Shown in pieces: positions 40,331 through 50,453 of a stretch of DNA of 64,000 bases. The translations under genes and the position numbers were made by a program. The notes below the pieces were generated by a model. That model was not told where the DNA came from. It saw only the letters and a program-made list of their open reading frames with translations, and did not search any database. The DNA is taken from NCBI GenBank assembly GCA_963850525.1, contig CAWKLQ010000012.1, positions 248,001 through 312,000 on the forward strand, written 5' to 3'. Origin of the DNA: JAEMQF01 sp963850525. Lineage in GTDB: Bacteria; Pseudomonadota; Gammaproteobacteria; Burkholderiales; Burkholderiaceae_C. Every line of letters begins with the position of its first letter. The first letter of the stretch is position 1.

Positions 40331-41587
40331 ATGAACCTGCCATTCGAACTTCAAGTGGGCTGGCGCTACACGCGCGCTGGCCGTGCCGGGCGGCGCAATG
40401 GCTTCATCTCGTTCATTTCGGCGATCTCGATGCTTGGCATCTCGCTGGGTGTCGCGGCGCTCATCATCGTGCTCTCGGTGATGAACGGCTTCCAGAAGGA
40501 GGTCACGGACCGCATGCTCTCCGTGATCGCCCACGTCGAGGTGTACGAAGCGCAGGGCAACGCCTTTGCCGACTGGCACACGATCGCCGACAAGGCGCGG
40601 CGTTCGCCGCAGGTGATCGGCGCCGCGCCCTTCATCGCCACACAAGCCCTGATCGCGCGCGGCGATCAAATGCGCGGCGCGATCGTTCGCGGCATCTCGC
40701 CCGCCGATGAAGCGACAGTCACGCAAATCGCCGCGCAATTGAAAGACACGACGCTCGCGCGCCTCGTTCCCGGCGGTTGGGGCATCGTGCTCGGTGTGGA
40801 GCTCGCGCGCAACCTGGGGGTTCGCACGGGCGACAAGATCACGATCGCCGCGCCGGGCGGGCAGGTCACGCCCGCGGGCTTGATTCCGCGCTTCAAACAA
40901 TTCGAAGTCGTGGGAACCTTCGACGCCGGCCACTATGAATACGACAGCGGCCTGGCATTGATCCACCTGGATGACGCGGCGCGGCTGTTCCGCCTGGAAG
41001 GCGCGAGCGGCGTGCAATTGCGCCTGAAGAACCTGCACCAGGCGCGCGACGTGGCGATGCAACTCGCTGTGCAGATGGGCCCGGGCGTGACGGTGCGCGA
41101 CTGGACCCGCACGAATCGCAACTGGTTCAGCGCGGTGCAGCTGGAAAAGCGCCTGATGTTCATCATCCTCACGCTGATCGTCGCGGTCGCCGCGTTCAAC
41201 CTCGTTTCCACGCTCGTGATGACGGTCACCGACAAGAACGCCGACATCGCGATCCTGCGCACGCTGGGCGCGAGCCCGCGTTCCGTGATGGGCATCTTCA
41301 TGGTGCAGGGCGCTGCGGCCGGCGTGATCGGCACGCTGTCGGGCGTGGCGCTCGGGCTGCTGATCGCGTTCAACGTCGGCACCATCGTCCCGGCGATCGA
41401 GCGTTTGCTCAGTGTGGCATTCCTGCCGAGCAGCATTTACATCATCAACCGCATGCCCAGCGAGCCGCGCCTGGACGACATCGGTCCCATCGTCGCGATC
41501 TCGCTGCTGCTGTCGTTCGTCGCAACGCTTTATCCGAGCTGGCGCGCGAGCCGCGTGGAACCCGCCGAAGCGCTGCGCCATGAGTGA
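40331..41587 (+). CDS. lolC: Lipoprotein-releasing ABC transporter permease LolC/LolE family
   Basis: A 418-residue inner-membrane protein: N-terminal helix at about 30-52 after the conserved start LPFELQVGWRYTRAGRAGRRNGFISFISAISMLGISLGVAALIIVLSVMNGF (positions 3-54), periplasmic domain, then three helices at the end. The family hallmark TDKNADIAILRTLGASPRSVMGIFMVQG is intact. With LolD it extracts outer-membrane lipoproteins from the inner membrane to LolA. Only one permease gene is present, so it probably works as a homodimer (LolF-type), as expected where lolE is missing. lolD overlaps by 8 bp. Confidence 0.92.
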   Translation: MNLPFELQVGWRYTRAGRAGRRNGFISFISAISMLGISLGVAALIIVLSVMNGFQKEVTDRMLSVIAHVEVYEAQGNAFADWHTIADKARRSPQVIGAAPFIATQALIARGDQMRGAIVRGISPADEATVTQIAAQLKDTTLARLVPGGWGIVLGVELARNLGVRTGDKITIAAPGGQVTPAGLIPRFKQFEVVGTFDAGHYEYDSGLALIHLDDAARLFRLEGASGVQLRLKNLHQARDVAMQLAVQMGPGVTVRDWTRTNRNWFSAVQLEKRLMFIILTLIVAVAAFNLVSTLVMTVTDKNADIAILRTLGASPRSVMGIFMVQGAAAGVIGTLSGVALGLLIAFNVGTIVPAIERLLSVAFLPSSIYIINRMPSEPRLDDIGPIVAISLLLSFVATLYPSWRASRVEPAEALRHE

Positions 41588-42293
41588 GGCAAGTGGGGCG
41601 CCCGGCGACGAGGCCGTCATCCAGGCGACGGGACTGCACAAACGCTTTGTCGAGCGCAGCGGCGAAACGCCGCTCGACGTGCACGTGCTGCAAGGCGTCG
41701 ATCTGGCGGTCGCGCGCGGCGAGGCGGTTGCCGTCGTCGGCGCGTCGGGCTCGGGCAAGAGCACGCTGCTGCACCTGATGGGCGGCCTGGAGTCTCCGAG
41801 CCAAGGCAGCGTGCAGCTCGTCGGGCGCGACTTCACGAGCATGAGCGCGGCCGAGCAGGGCGTGTGGCGCAATCGCCATCTGGGCTTCGTCTACCAGTTT
41901 CACCACTTGCTGCCCGAGTTCAGCGCGCTCGACAACGTCGCAATGCCGCTGCGCATTCGCCGCGAAGACCGGCCCGCGGCACGTGCGCGCGCCGCCGAGG
42001 TGCTGGCGCAAGTCGGGCTTGCCGAGCGCGTGATGCACCGGCCCGCGCAGTTGTCGGGTGGCGAGCGCCAGCGCGTCGCGATCGCGCGCGCGCTCGTCGC
42101 CAGGCCCGACTGCGTGCTCGCCGACGAGCCCACCGGCAACCTGGACCGCGAAACCGCCGACAAGGTGTTCGCACTTCTGCTCGACCTCGTGCACCGGCAA
42201 GGCATGGCGTTTGTGCTCGTGACGCACGACGCAGCGCTCGCGGCGCGCTGTGATCGCGTCCTGAATTTGCACCTGGGGCGACTCGTCGGGTAG
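41580..42293 (+). CDS. lolD: Lipoprotein-releasing system ATP-binding protein LolD
   Basis: A 237-residue ABC ATPase: Walker A G54-ASGSGKST-62, Q-loop FVYQFHHLLPEFSALDN, signature QLSGGERQRVAIARAL, Walker B VLADEPTGNLD, H-loop LVTHD. LHHLLPEF-like residues are typical of LolD. It drives lipoprotein release with the permease encoded just upstream, and the 8-bp overlap (ATG inside the lolC 3' end) couples expression. It converges with creD, the stops being 12 bp apart. Confidence 0.93.
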   Translation: MSEASGAPGDEAVIQATGLHKRFVERSGETPLDVHVLQGVDLAVARGEAVAVVGASGSGKSTLLHLMGGLESPSQGSVQLVGRDFTSMSAAEQGVWRNRHLGFVYQFHHLLPEFSALDNVAMPLRIRREDRPAARARAAEVLAQVGLAERVMHRPAQLSGGERQRVAIARALVARPDCVLADEPTGNLDRETADKVFALLLDLVHRQGMAFVLVTHDAALAARCDRVLNLHLGRLVG

Positions 42294-42305
42294 CACAGCT
42301 TGGCC

Positions 42306-43766
42306 TCAGGCCGCGGCGCCTGCGGCTGTCGTGGCGCGAGATGCGGCGGGTTTGTCCGCGCGCAGCTGGTCGAGCAGGGCGTACCAATCGAGCTTGCGCG
42401 TCACCGCCATCACCGCAGCCAGGACGAGGAACAAGAGCACCGAACCGAGCACGAGCGAGCCCTGTTCGAGCTGCAGCAGCACGTAAAGGGTGCCGAACAA
42501 CGCGCCAATTCCCGCGCCGAACGCGAGCCCCGGCGTGACGCCGCGCAGCACATGCACGCCGTAGTAGCTGAGCAAGGCGGTGCTCGCTGCGGCTGCAGTG
42601 GCGTACGACGCGCCGAACGGCCAGTGTTCCGACAGGCTCACGAGCAACAGGAAAAACACGACCAGGGCGCTGCCCACGAGCAGGTACTGGATCGGGTGCA
42701 CACGCAGGCGTTTCATGGCTTCGACCAGACCCACCGCGACAAACGTCAGCACGATGAAGAGCAACCCGTATTTGGTGGCTCGCTCGCTCATCACGTAGGG
42801 GTTCACCGGGTCGATGAAATCGACTCCCAAAGTCTCGATGCAGGCGACGCTGCGGCGCGCCGCAGCGTCGCCCGGCGAGTCGGTTGCCGCGGCTTCGATC
42901 AGACCCACCGTTCCCGCGGCACACACGCCGCGGCCGAAGAGGAAGGCGTCGCGCGCCGTTGTCGCGAGGGCGCTGACCTGCCAGGCGGCGCTGAAACCGC
43001 TGGCTTCAACGACGCGCTCACTGGGCAGAAAGCGCCCGCCAAAAGACGGATGCGGCCAGTTCGACGTCAACTTGAAACTGTTCTCTTCGGCGATCGGCGT
43101 GAATGCCAATTGCGCAGTTCCCACGAGCCCCAGGCGCAGGCTCGCACGCAGCGGCGCGGCGTCGCTCGCGCCGGTTTGCCACGCCGCATCGGGCAGGCGC
43201 GCATGCACGCCACGCGCCAGCACGGCGTGCCCGGTTCCCGGTCGCACGTTCAGCGTTTGGCCTTGCACCCGAAGCTCGGCGCTGCGCACACCGCGTGTGT
43301 CGCCCAGGGCAAACATCAGCGACGCGGCTTCGCAAGCGATCACGCCGCCCTCGTGAAGCGGCTTGGGCGCGAGCCGCGTCAAATCCGTCCACTCGGCGCC
43401 GAGGTCGACATTCAGTGCGTAGGTGTTGACCTTGAAGATACCGCGGTAGCGCGGCTCGATGGTGGCGCTGCCGTCAATCGTCAGTTTGCGCGGCAACGCG
43501 TGCACCGTGAAGGCGCGGTGTTCGCTCACCGTCCTGACGGTCTTGCCTTCGCCCACCTGGACCGTCCAGGTTTCCTTGCAGGCGCGCTGCAGAACCGGCC
43601 CGACAAGGGTCTGGCTGTTCGCCAGGCTGTCGGCGACGCTGCGCTGCGCTTCTTGCAATCGGCCTGAACGCTCGCGCACGACATCGTTGACGGAACCCAG
43701 GCTCCAGATCAGCCCCAAGACGACAGCGCCCAAAGCCGTCAGTTTGGCCAGCAGCGGAAATTTCAT
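42306..43766 (-). CDS. creD: Inner-membrane protein CreD
   Basis: A 486-residue inner-membrane protein of the CreD family, which protects envelope integrity and beta-lactam tolerance under CreBC control. N-terminal helix (8-24), a large periplasmic domain with NSFKLTSNWPHPSFGGRFLPS, and about six C-terminal helices containing MSERATKYGLLFIVLTFVAVGLVEAMK and HPIQYLLVGSALVVFFLLLVSLSEH, which are family blocks. A TTG upstream would add 14 residues, but ATG 43766 gives MKFPLLAKL, in line with the E. coli start. A cre tag lies 68-83 bp upstream. It is separated from creC by 144 bp, so it has its own promoter. Confidence 0.9.
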   Translation of the reverse strand: MKFPLLAKLTALGAVVLGLIWSLGSVNDVVRERSGRLQEAQRSVADSLANSQTLVGPVLQRACKETWTVQVGEGKTVRTVSEHRAFTVHALPRKLTIDGSATIEPRYRGIFKVNTYALNVDLGAEWTDLTRLAPKPLHEGGVIACEAASLMFALGDTRGVRSAELRVQGQTLNVRPGTGHAVLARGVHARLPDAAWQTGASDAAPLRASLRLGLVGTAQLAFTPIAEENSFKLTSNWPHPSFGGRFLPSERVVEASGFSAAWQVSALATTARDAFLFGRGVCAAGTVGLIEAAATDSPGDAAARRSVACIETLGVDFIDPVNPYVMSERATKYGLLFIVLTFVAVGLVEAMKRLRVHPIQYLLVGSALVVFFLLLVSLSEHWPFGASYATAAAASTALLSYYGVHVLRGVTPGLAFGAGIGALFGTLYVLLQLEQGSLVLGSVLLFLVLAAVMAVTRKLDWYALLDQLRADKPAASRATTAAGAAA

Positions 43767-43833
43767 GAGTCGCTCCCACGCGAGTTGCAGTGCAGCGACT
43801 GTGCTCAATCAATGTGAGCGCGCGATGAAGTGT

Positions 43834-43849
43834 GTGAAGACTGTGTGAA
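43834..43849 (-). promoter_or_regulatory. cre tag: candidate CreB binding site upstream of creD
   Basis: On the minus strand: TTCAC-ACAGTC-TTCAC. It matches exactly the E. coli CreB consensus, TTCAC repeated with a six-base spacer. It lies upstream of creD, the best known CreB target, and between creC and creD. Seen in sequence; binding is inferred. Confidence 0.75.
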
Positions 43850-43910
43850 GCCGGCGCGTGGAAGCCAAAAGCACACGTGGCAGATCACATGCGTTTCACG
43901 CCAATCGGCA

Positions 43911-45371
43911 TCAGGCGTGCGCGAATCGCATCTCGACCAGAAAGCCCGGCTCCGCGCCGGCAAAGCGCAGCGTGCCGGAGTGCAATTCGACGATCTGACG
44001 CACGATCGCCAGGCCGAGCCCCGAACCCTTGGTGAGTGCGGCGTCGCCCGTGGCGCTGGGGCGCGGTGTCGAGAAGAAGCGTTCGCCCAGACGCGGCAGC
44101 GCGTATTGCGGAACGCCGACGCCGTGATCGCGTACCGCAAGCACGGCCTCGTGGCCTTGCGTTCGAACCGTCAGCGACACGCTGCCCCCCGGGGGTTCGA
44201 AGTCGATCGCGTTGTCCAGAAGATTGCTCAGGGCGACCTGAATCAGATCCGCGTCGCCGACGATGCACGGCGCGTCCAGAACCTTGACGTCGATGCTCAC
44301 GCCGCGTTGCATCGCACGCGCGCTGGCCGCGGCCTGCGCGGCGTGCGCGATCGCGGCCAGGTCGATGCGGGCGCTGTGCTCGAGTTGGCGACGTTGCTCG
44401 AGTTTGGACAGCTCCAGAAGCCGCTCGACCAACTGGCGCAGCCGCACGCTCTGCGTCTGGATCTGCTCGGAGAAGGCTTCGCGGTCGGCTGCCGGCAAGT
44501 CGTCGCGCAGCAGCTCGGCGGCGCCGGCGATTGCCGTCAGCGGGCTTTTCAGTTCGTGCGTGAGCGCGCGCACCAGGCCTTCGATGTGTTCGCGCCCCTC
44601 CAACCTTTCGCGCATGTCCTGCATCGCCAGCGCCAACTCGCCCAACTCGCCCGACAGGCGCGGCGCGGCAATGCGCTGCCCAAGTTGCACGCCCTGCGCG
44701 TAACGTCGCAGGCGCCGCACCGACCAGACGAGCCAGCCCGTGATCAGCACGCCCACCGCAGCCGACACGCCGAGCAGCCACGCGCCGCGCACCAGGATTT
44801 CGCGCTCGGCGCGCGTCACGAACTGCTGCACCGTGCTCATTGGCTTGGCCACGGTGAGAACGCCGATCACGTCGCCAGCGCTGCGCACCGGCGCAGCGAC
44901 GTACATGACCGACGTTGATTCGTCGCTGCGAACTTCGCGCGTTGCGCGTGCCCCGTAGCGGCCGGACAGCGTGAGTGCGACGTCGCGCCACTGCGAGTAG
45001 TCGGCGCCCGAAGCGCTCGCCGAGCCGCGGAACCCGGAATCGAACACGACGCGGCCCGTCGCGTCGGTGACGTAGACGCGGTAGTCGAGCGTGCGCTTGG
45101 ACAGCCCCCAGATCTTCGCGTCGACGGGTCGACTCGCGTATTCGCGAACGTGCTGCGCGAAGGCCGAGGCGTCGAGAGTGCCCGCAGAGGGCATGCGCGC
45201 CAGGTCGTCGCGAACCAGTTCCGCCAGGATGTTCGCCGTATCGACCATCAAGTCTTCCATCACCTCACGCACGCTGGGCCGCACTTCGGCGACGAACAGA
45301 CGCAGGCCGATGAAAGCGGCAATGCCATTGATGACGAAGAATCCCAGCAGCACGCGCAAGCCCAGTTTCAT
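43911..45371 (-). CDS. creC: Sensor histidine kinase CreC
   Basis: A 486-residue inner-membrane kinase. Helix 8-28, periplasmic sensor domain (30-190) with RTLDYRVYVTDATGRVVFDS, a second helix (198-216), HAMP (about 218-265), HisKA with H272 (ALTHELKSPLTAIAGAAELL) and a HATPase domain with DNLL.NAIDFEP and DHGVGVPQ. The periplasmic and linker parts match CreC. It phosphorylates CreB, whose gene ends 9 bp upstream. The signal of CreC is still debated (carbon state, penicillin-binding protein 4 inhibition). Confidence 0.9.
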   Translation of the reverse strand: MKLGLRVLLGFFVINGIAAFIGLRLFVAEVRPSVREVMEDLMVDTANILAELVRDDLARMPSAGTLDASAFAQHVREYASRPVDAKIWGLSKRTLDYRVYVTDATGRVVFDSGFRGSASASGADYSQWRDVALTLSGRYGARATREVRSDESTSVMYVAAPVRSAGDVIGVLTVAKPMSTVQQFVTRAEREILVRGAWLLGVSAAVGVLITGWLVWSVRRLRRYAQGVQLGQRIAAPRLSGELGELALAMQDMRERLEGREHIEGLVRALTHELKSPLTAIAGAAELLRDDLPAADREAFSEQIQTQSVRLRQLVERLLELSKLEQRRQLEHSARIDLAAIAHAAQAAASARAMQRGVSIDVKVLDAPCIVGDADLIQVALSNLLDNAIDFEPPGGSVSLTVRTQGHEAVLAVRDHGVGVPQYALPRLGERFFSTPRPSATGDAALTKGSGLGLAIVRQIVELHSGTLRFAGAEPGFLVEMRFAHA

Positions 45372-45380
45372 CGCGCGCGA

Positions 45381-46103
<723 letters not shown>

Positions 46104-46264
46104 GGGCGGCAGTCTAGGCGAGGCGGCGCGTCGGCCGTTGCACTCGACCCAGCGTTGCGTGGCCTGCTCCTATACTTGTTTGCAGTTCAACGTGGGCGTG
46201 CCGAGCGCTGCCGCCATCGGCCCGCACCGTGCAAGCTCCTGCCGCTCCATTGGAACCCCAGACC

Positions 46265-47845
46265 ATGCGAGAAACGCTACGCCGTGTTGCACGCGCCGCC
46301 TGTGTGGGCGCGATGGCGCTGGCCTTGACGGCGCACGCGACGACGCTGCGAATCGCCAGCGCCTTCGATCCGCAGACCCTGGACCCGCACGCGCTGGCGC
46401 TGCTGTACCACTCGCGGGTCGCGTTCCAGATTTACGACTCGCTGCTGAATCGCGACGAGCAGTTCCGGCTCGAGCCGTCGCTGGCCCTGTCGTGGCAGGC
46501 CACAGGCCCGACGACGTGGCGCTTCAAGCTGCGCCCGGGTGTCACGTTTCACGACGGCAGGCAGTTCACCGCAGACGACGCGGTGTTTTCGATCGAACGC
46601 GCCCTGGCTGCACCCTCGCAGCGCAGCTTTCAGCTCAAAGGCGTGACGGGGGCGCGCAAAGTCGATCCGCTGACGCTGGACATCCTGCTCGAAGCGCCCG
46701 ACGCGGTGTTGCCCGAGAAAATGCCCTTCGTATCGATGATGAGCCGCGCCTGGGCCGAGCAGAACAAGGTGGAACGCGCGCAAGATTTCAACGGCAAGCA
46801 GGAAACCTTTGCCGTGCGCAACGCGAACGGCACCGGCCCGTTCCGCCTGGAGCGCTACGAGCCCGACGTGCGCGTCGTGCTCAAGCGCAACCCGAAGTGG
46901 TGGGGCTGGGGCGAGAAGCGCTCGGGCAACGTCGACGAGGTGGTCTTTCTCGCGATCAAAACGGATGCGACGCGCATCGCTGCGCTCATCTCCAAAGAGG
47001 TCGACATGGTGCTCGACCCGGCGCTGCCCGACATCGACAGGCTCAAGAGCGACGCGGCGATGCGCGTCCTGCAGTCGCCTGACCTCGGCCAGCAATACCT
47101 GACCTTCGACCAGGCGCGCGACGAGTTGGAGGGCAGCGACGTGAAGGGCCGCAACCCGTTCAAGGACATTCGCGTGCGCCGCGCTGTCTACCACGCGATC
47201 AATGCCGACCTGATCGTGAAGAAAGTGCTGCGCGGGCACGGCACGCCCACCGGCGGATTCCTCTCGTCGCGCGTCGATGGCTCGCCGGCGGAGCTCGATC
47301 AGCGCCTGCCGTTCGACCCGGCCAAGGCGCGTGCCTTGCTGCAGGAGGCCGGCTACCCGAACGGGTTTTCTGTGACGCTGGACTGCGTCAACGTCGCGTG
47401 GCGCGAAGCCGTGTGCCAGGCGGCGACGGCGATGTTGACGCAGGTGGGGATTCGCACCACCTTGCGCTCGTCGCCGACGAATCAGTTCTTCCCCAAGCTG
47501 AGCCAGGGCACGGCGAGCTTCATCGAATACGGCTGGACGCCCTCGCCCGACGCCTGGGCGTCGCTGAACGGACTGTTTCGCACTTTCGACAAGAGCGGCC
47601 TGGGCACGTTCAACGCCGGGCGCTACAGCAACCCCAAGCTCGACGCCTTGATCGACAGCATGCGCAATGAACCCGATCTGACGCGACGCCGTGCGATGGT
47701 TGCGGTGGCGCTGCGCATCGTCGGCGAAGAATTGCCCTTTGTGCCGCTCTATCGGCGCACCGTGACGTGGGCGATGCAGAAGAAGATTCAGGCCGTCCAG
47801 TGGCCCAATGACACGATCGAGCTGCGCTGGGCGCGGGTTCAATAG
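46265..47845 (+). CDS. ABC transporter substrate-binding protein family 5 (peptide/nickel type), orphan
   Basis: A 526-residue periplasmic binding protein of the DppA/OppA fold. Signal peptide ends near LALTAHA. Family blocks: TLRIASAFDPQTLDPHALALLYHS, WRFKLRPGVTFHDGRQFTADDAVFSIERAL, NGTGPFRLERYEPD, VRRAVYHAINADLIVKKVLRG. No permease or ATPase genes are next to it; a plus-strand dehydrogenase pair follows instead. It could serve a transporter encoded elsewhere. The ligand may be oligopeptides or another solute. The ATG giving MRETLRRVARAA is chosen over an upstream start because it begins the signal peptide. Confidence 0.88.
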   Translation: MRETLRRVARAACVGAMALALTAHATTLRIASAFDPQTLDPHALALLYHSRVAFQIYDSLLNRDEQFRLEPSLALSWQATGPTTWRFKLRPGVTFHDGRQFTADDAVFSIERALAAPSQRSFQLKGVTGARKVDPLTLDILLEAPDAVLPEKMPFVSMMSRAWAEQNKVERAQDFNGKQETFAVRNANGTGPFRLERYEPDVRVVLKRNPKWWGWGEKRSGNVDEVVFLAIKTDATRIAALISKEVDMVLDPALPDIDRLKSDAAMRVLQSPDLGQQYLTFDQARDELEGSDVKGRNPFKDIRVRRAVYHAINADLIVKKVLRGHGTPTGGFLSSRVDGSPAELDQRLPFDPAKARALLQEAGYPNGFSVTLDCVNVAWREAVCQAATAMLTQVGIRTTLRSSPTNQFFPKLSQGTASFIEYGWTPSPDAWASLNGLFRTFDKSGLGTFNAGRYSNPKLDALIDSMRNEPDLTRRRAMVAVALRIVGEELPFVPLYRRTVTWAMQKKIQAVQWPNDTIELRWARVQ

Positions 47846-47875
47846 CTGACGTCAATTCAACGGAAGGCCTCGCGC

Positions 47876-49015
47876 ATGAGCATCACCAAGTTTTCTTTTC
47901 CCACGACGATTCACTTCGGCGCCGGCGCACACCGCCTCGCCGGCCCGCATTTGCGCGAGCAAGGTCTGGCGCGCGCGCTGATCGTCACCGACAAAGGCCT
48001 CGCCGCGCTGCCGCTGATCGCCGAATTGAAGAGCGTGTTGGAGAGCTCGGGCTTGGCAGTGGCTGTCTACGGTGGCGTGTTCGGCAACCCGACCGCGAGC
48101 CAGGTGATGGCTGGCGCTGCGGCGTACCGGGCGCACCGTGCCGACTGTGTGGTCGGCGTGGGCGGCGGCGCGGCGCTCGACGTGGCCAAGGTCGTGGGCC
48201 TGATGGCGACGCACCCCGGCGACGTGATGGAGTATGTGTGGGACCACCCCCAGGTGCGCCCGATCACGCAAGCCTTGCCGTATTTCATCGCCTTGCCCAC
48301 CACCTCGGGAACGGGCAGCGAAGTCGGGCGCAGCAGCGTCATCAGCGAAGAAGACACGCACGTCAAGCGCGTCGTGTTCTCCGCGGCGATTTTGGCGAAG
48401 GTCGTGTTTGCCGACCCGCAGTTGACGCTCGGCCTGCCCGCGGGCGTGACTGCGGCGACGGGAATGGACGCGCTCACGCACAACGTCGAGAGTTATCTGT
48501 CGCCCGCGTACCACCCGCTTTGCGACGGCATCGCGTTGGAGGGCGCGCGAATCGCGGCGCGTGCGCTGGCAACCGCAGTGCGCGACGGCTCGAACCTGCA
48601 AGCGCGCAGCGACATGATGATGAGTTCGATGATGGGCGCGATCGCGTTCCAGAAAGACCTCGGCGCAGTGCATTCTTGTGCGCACGCGCTGGGCACGGTG
48701 AACAGCCTGCATCACGGCCTGGCGAACGCGCTGATGATCGAACCGGTGCTCGCCTGGAATTTTGAAGCCGTGCCGGGCAAGTTCGACGAGTTGGCGCACT
48801 CCTGCGGGGTGAAGGGCGGCGGCGCGGCGTTCGTGCCGTGGCTCGGGCACCTCAAGGTGCAGATCGGCATCACGACCCGGCTCGCGCAACACGGCGTGAA
48901 GGCCGAGCACTTGCCGCGCTTGGTGGAACTCGCCAGCGCTGACATTTGCCACCAGACCAACCCCCGCCCGTGCACGCCGGCCGACTTCGAGCGGCTGTTC
49001 AAGGCGGCAATGTGA
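47876..49015 (+). CDS. Iron-containing alcohol dehydrogenase
   Basis: A 379-residue group III alcohol dehydrogenase. NAD-binding GVGGGAALDVAKVVGL and the Fe-ADH signature PTTSGTGSEVGRSSVISE are intact. The metal-site histidines are in VHSCAHALGTVNSLHHGLANALMIEPVLAWN and further ligands in GMDALTHNVESYLSPAYHPLCDGIALEGARI. These enzymes interconvert alcohols and aldehydes with NAD(P)H. The aldehyde dehydrogenase gene follows 16 bp later, suggesting a two-step alcohol to acid oxidation, with the substrate unknown. Confidence 0.88.
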   Translation: MSITKFSFPTTIHFGAGAHRLAGPHLREQGLARALIVTDKGLAALPLIAELKSVLESSGLAVAVYGGVFGNPTASQVMAGAAAYRAHRADCVVGVGGGAALDVAKVVGLMATHPGDVMEYVWDHPQVRPITQALPYFIALPTTSGTGSEVGRSSVISEEDTHVKRVVFSAAILAKVVFADPQLTLGLPAGVTAATGMDALTHNVESYLSPAYHPLCDGIALEGARIAARALATAVRDGSNLQARSDMMMSSMMGAIAFQKDLGAVHSCAHALGTVNSLHHGLANALMIEPVLAWNFEAVPGKFDELAHSCGVKGGGAAFVPWLGHLKVQIGITTRLAQHGVKAEHLPRLVELASADICHQTNPRPCTPADFERLFKAAM

Positions 49016-49031
49016 AAAGGCGATCTTGTCC

Positions 49032-50423
49032 ATGACCAATCAACTGCAAACCATCAGTCCGATCGACGGCGCCGTGATCGTGCGCCGCGCCTACGCCAGC
49101 GCCGCGCAAATGCACGCGGCCCTGGAGCGCGCTGCAAACGCCCAGGCGATGTGGCGGGGCGTGCCCGTTGCGCAACGCGCCGCTGCGGTGAGCAAGGGCG
49201 TCGACGCATTCGTCGCGCGCAAGGCCGAGATCGCTGAAGAGTTGACGCGCCAGATGGGCCGGCCGCTGCGCTACACGCCTGGTGAAGTGGGCGGCTTCGA
49301 GGCGCGCGCGCGGCACATGATTTCAGTCGCGGCAGAGGCCTTGCAAGACGTGGTACCGCCGCCGCTGGCGGGGTTCAAGCGCTTCATCCGGCGCGACCCG
49401 CTGGGTGTGATGCTTGTCATCGCGCCGTGGAACTACCCGCTGCTCACTGCGGTCAACGCCGTCGTTCCCGCGCTGATGGCGGGCAACGCCGTGCTGCTCA
49501 AACACTCGGCGCAGACGCCGCTCGCTGCGGAACGCATCGTCGAAGCGTTCGCCCAGGCGGGCCTGCCCGACGGGCTGCTGCAGTTCATCCACACCGATCA
49601 CGAAGGCACGCATTCGCTGATCAAGGCTCCGCAGGTTGACGGTGTGTGTTTCACAGGCTCGGTCGTCGGCGGTGCCGCGGTGGAGCGCGCCGCGGCCGGG
49701 CGCTTCATCCAGGTCGGCCTGGAACTCGGCGGCAACGACCCGGCGTATGTGCGTGCCGACGCGCGCCTGGACCACGCCGTCGAAACGCTCGTCGACGGCG
49801 CGTTCTTCAACTCCGGGCAGAGCTGCTGCGGCATCCAGCGCATCTACGTGCAGCGCTCGGTGTATTCGAAGTTCGTCGAGCAGGCGGTGGCGCTGACGCG
49901 GCTGTACGTGCTCGGCAATCCGCTCGATCCGGCGACGACGCTGGGCCCGGTGGTGCGCGCCGCGGCGGGCGACGCGGTGCGCGCGACGATCTCCGACGCC
50001 ACGGGAAAGGGCGCAAAAGGGCTGATCGATGTGCGCCAGTTCGAACGCGACGCCCCCGGCAGCGCCTACGTCGCGCCGCAAATCCTCGTCGACGTGAACC
50101 ACACGATGCAAGTGATGAACGACGAGTGTTTCGGTCCCGTGGTGGGCATCATGCCCGTCGACTCGGACGAGGAGGCGTTGCGCCTGATGAACGACAGCCC
50201 CTACGGCTTGACCGCGGCGCTGTTCACGCAAGACGAGGACGCTGCGCTGCGGCTGGGCAGCCGCCTGCAGACCGGCACGGTGTTCATGAACCGCTGCGAC
50301 TACCTCGACCCGGCGCTCGCCTGGACCGGCGTGAAAAACACCGGCCGCGGTGCGACGCTTTCAACGCTGGGCTATGAACATCTGACGCGGCCGAAGTCGT
50401 TTCACTTGAAGCGGCTTAATTGA
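49032..50423 (+). CDS. NAD(P)-dependent aldehyde dehydrogenase
   Basis: A 463-residue aldehyde dehydrogenase. Catalytic glutamate in QVGLELGGNDPAYVRADARL and catalytic cysteine in FFNSGQSCCGIQRIYV are present. Rossmann segment CFTGSVVGGAAVERAA and PWNYPLLTAVNAVVPALMAGNAVLLKHS fit the succinate-semialdehyde or aliphatic aldehyde classes. ATG 49032 is used; the TTG two codons upstream is also possible. Probably oxidises the aldehyde produced by the iron alcohol dehydrogenase 16 bp upstream. It converges with the oxidoreductase gene. Confidence 0.87.
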   Translation: MTNQLQTISPIDGAVIVRRAYASAAQMHAALERAANAQAMWRGVPVAQRAAAVSKGVDAFVARKAEIAEELTRQMGRPLRYTPGEVGGFEARARHMISVAAEALQDVVPPPLAGFKRFIRRDPLGVMLVIAPWNYPLLTAVNAVVPALMAGNAVLLKHSAQTPLAAERIVEAFAQAGLPDGLLQFIHTDHEGTHSLIKAPQVDGVCFTGSVVGGAAVERAAAGRFIQVGLELGGNDPAYVRADARLDHAVETLVDGAFFNSGQSCCGIQRIYVQRSVYSKFVEQAVALTRLYVLGNPLDPATTLGPVVRAAAGDAVRATISDATGKGAKGLIDVRQFERDAPGSAYVAPQILVDVNHTMQVMNDECFGPVVGIMPVDSDEEALRLMNDSPYGLTAALFTQDEDAALRLGSRLQTGTVFMNRCDYLDPALAWTGVKNTGRGATLSTLGYEHLTRPKSFHLKRLN

Positions 50424-50453
50424 TGCGCGTGCGCCGATCGGCGGCTCCAGCGG

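Noticed and set aside
46104..46264. Second cre tag or sigma-70 promoter between creB and the binding-protein gene
   Set aside because: A TATACT box is present at 46171, but the possible -35 boxes are 10 or 27 bases away, and no TTCAC pair was found.
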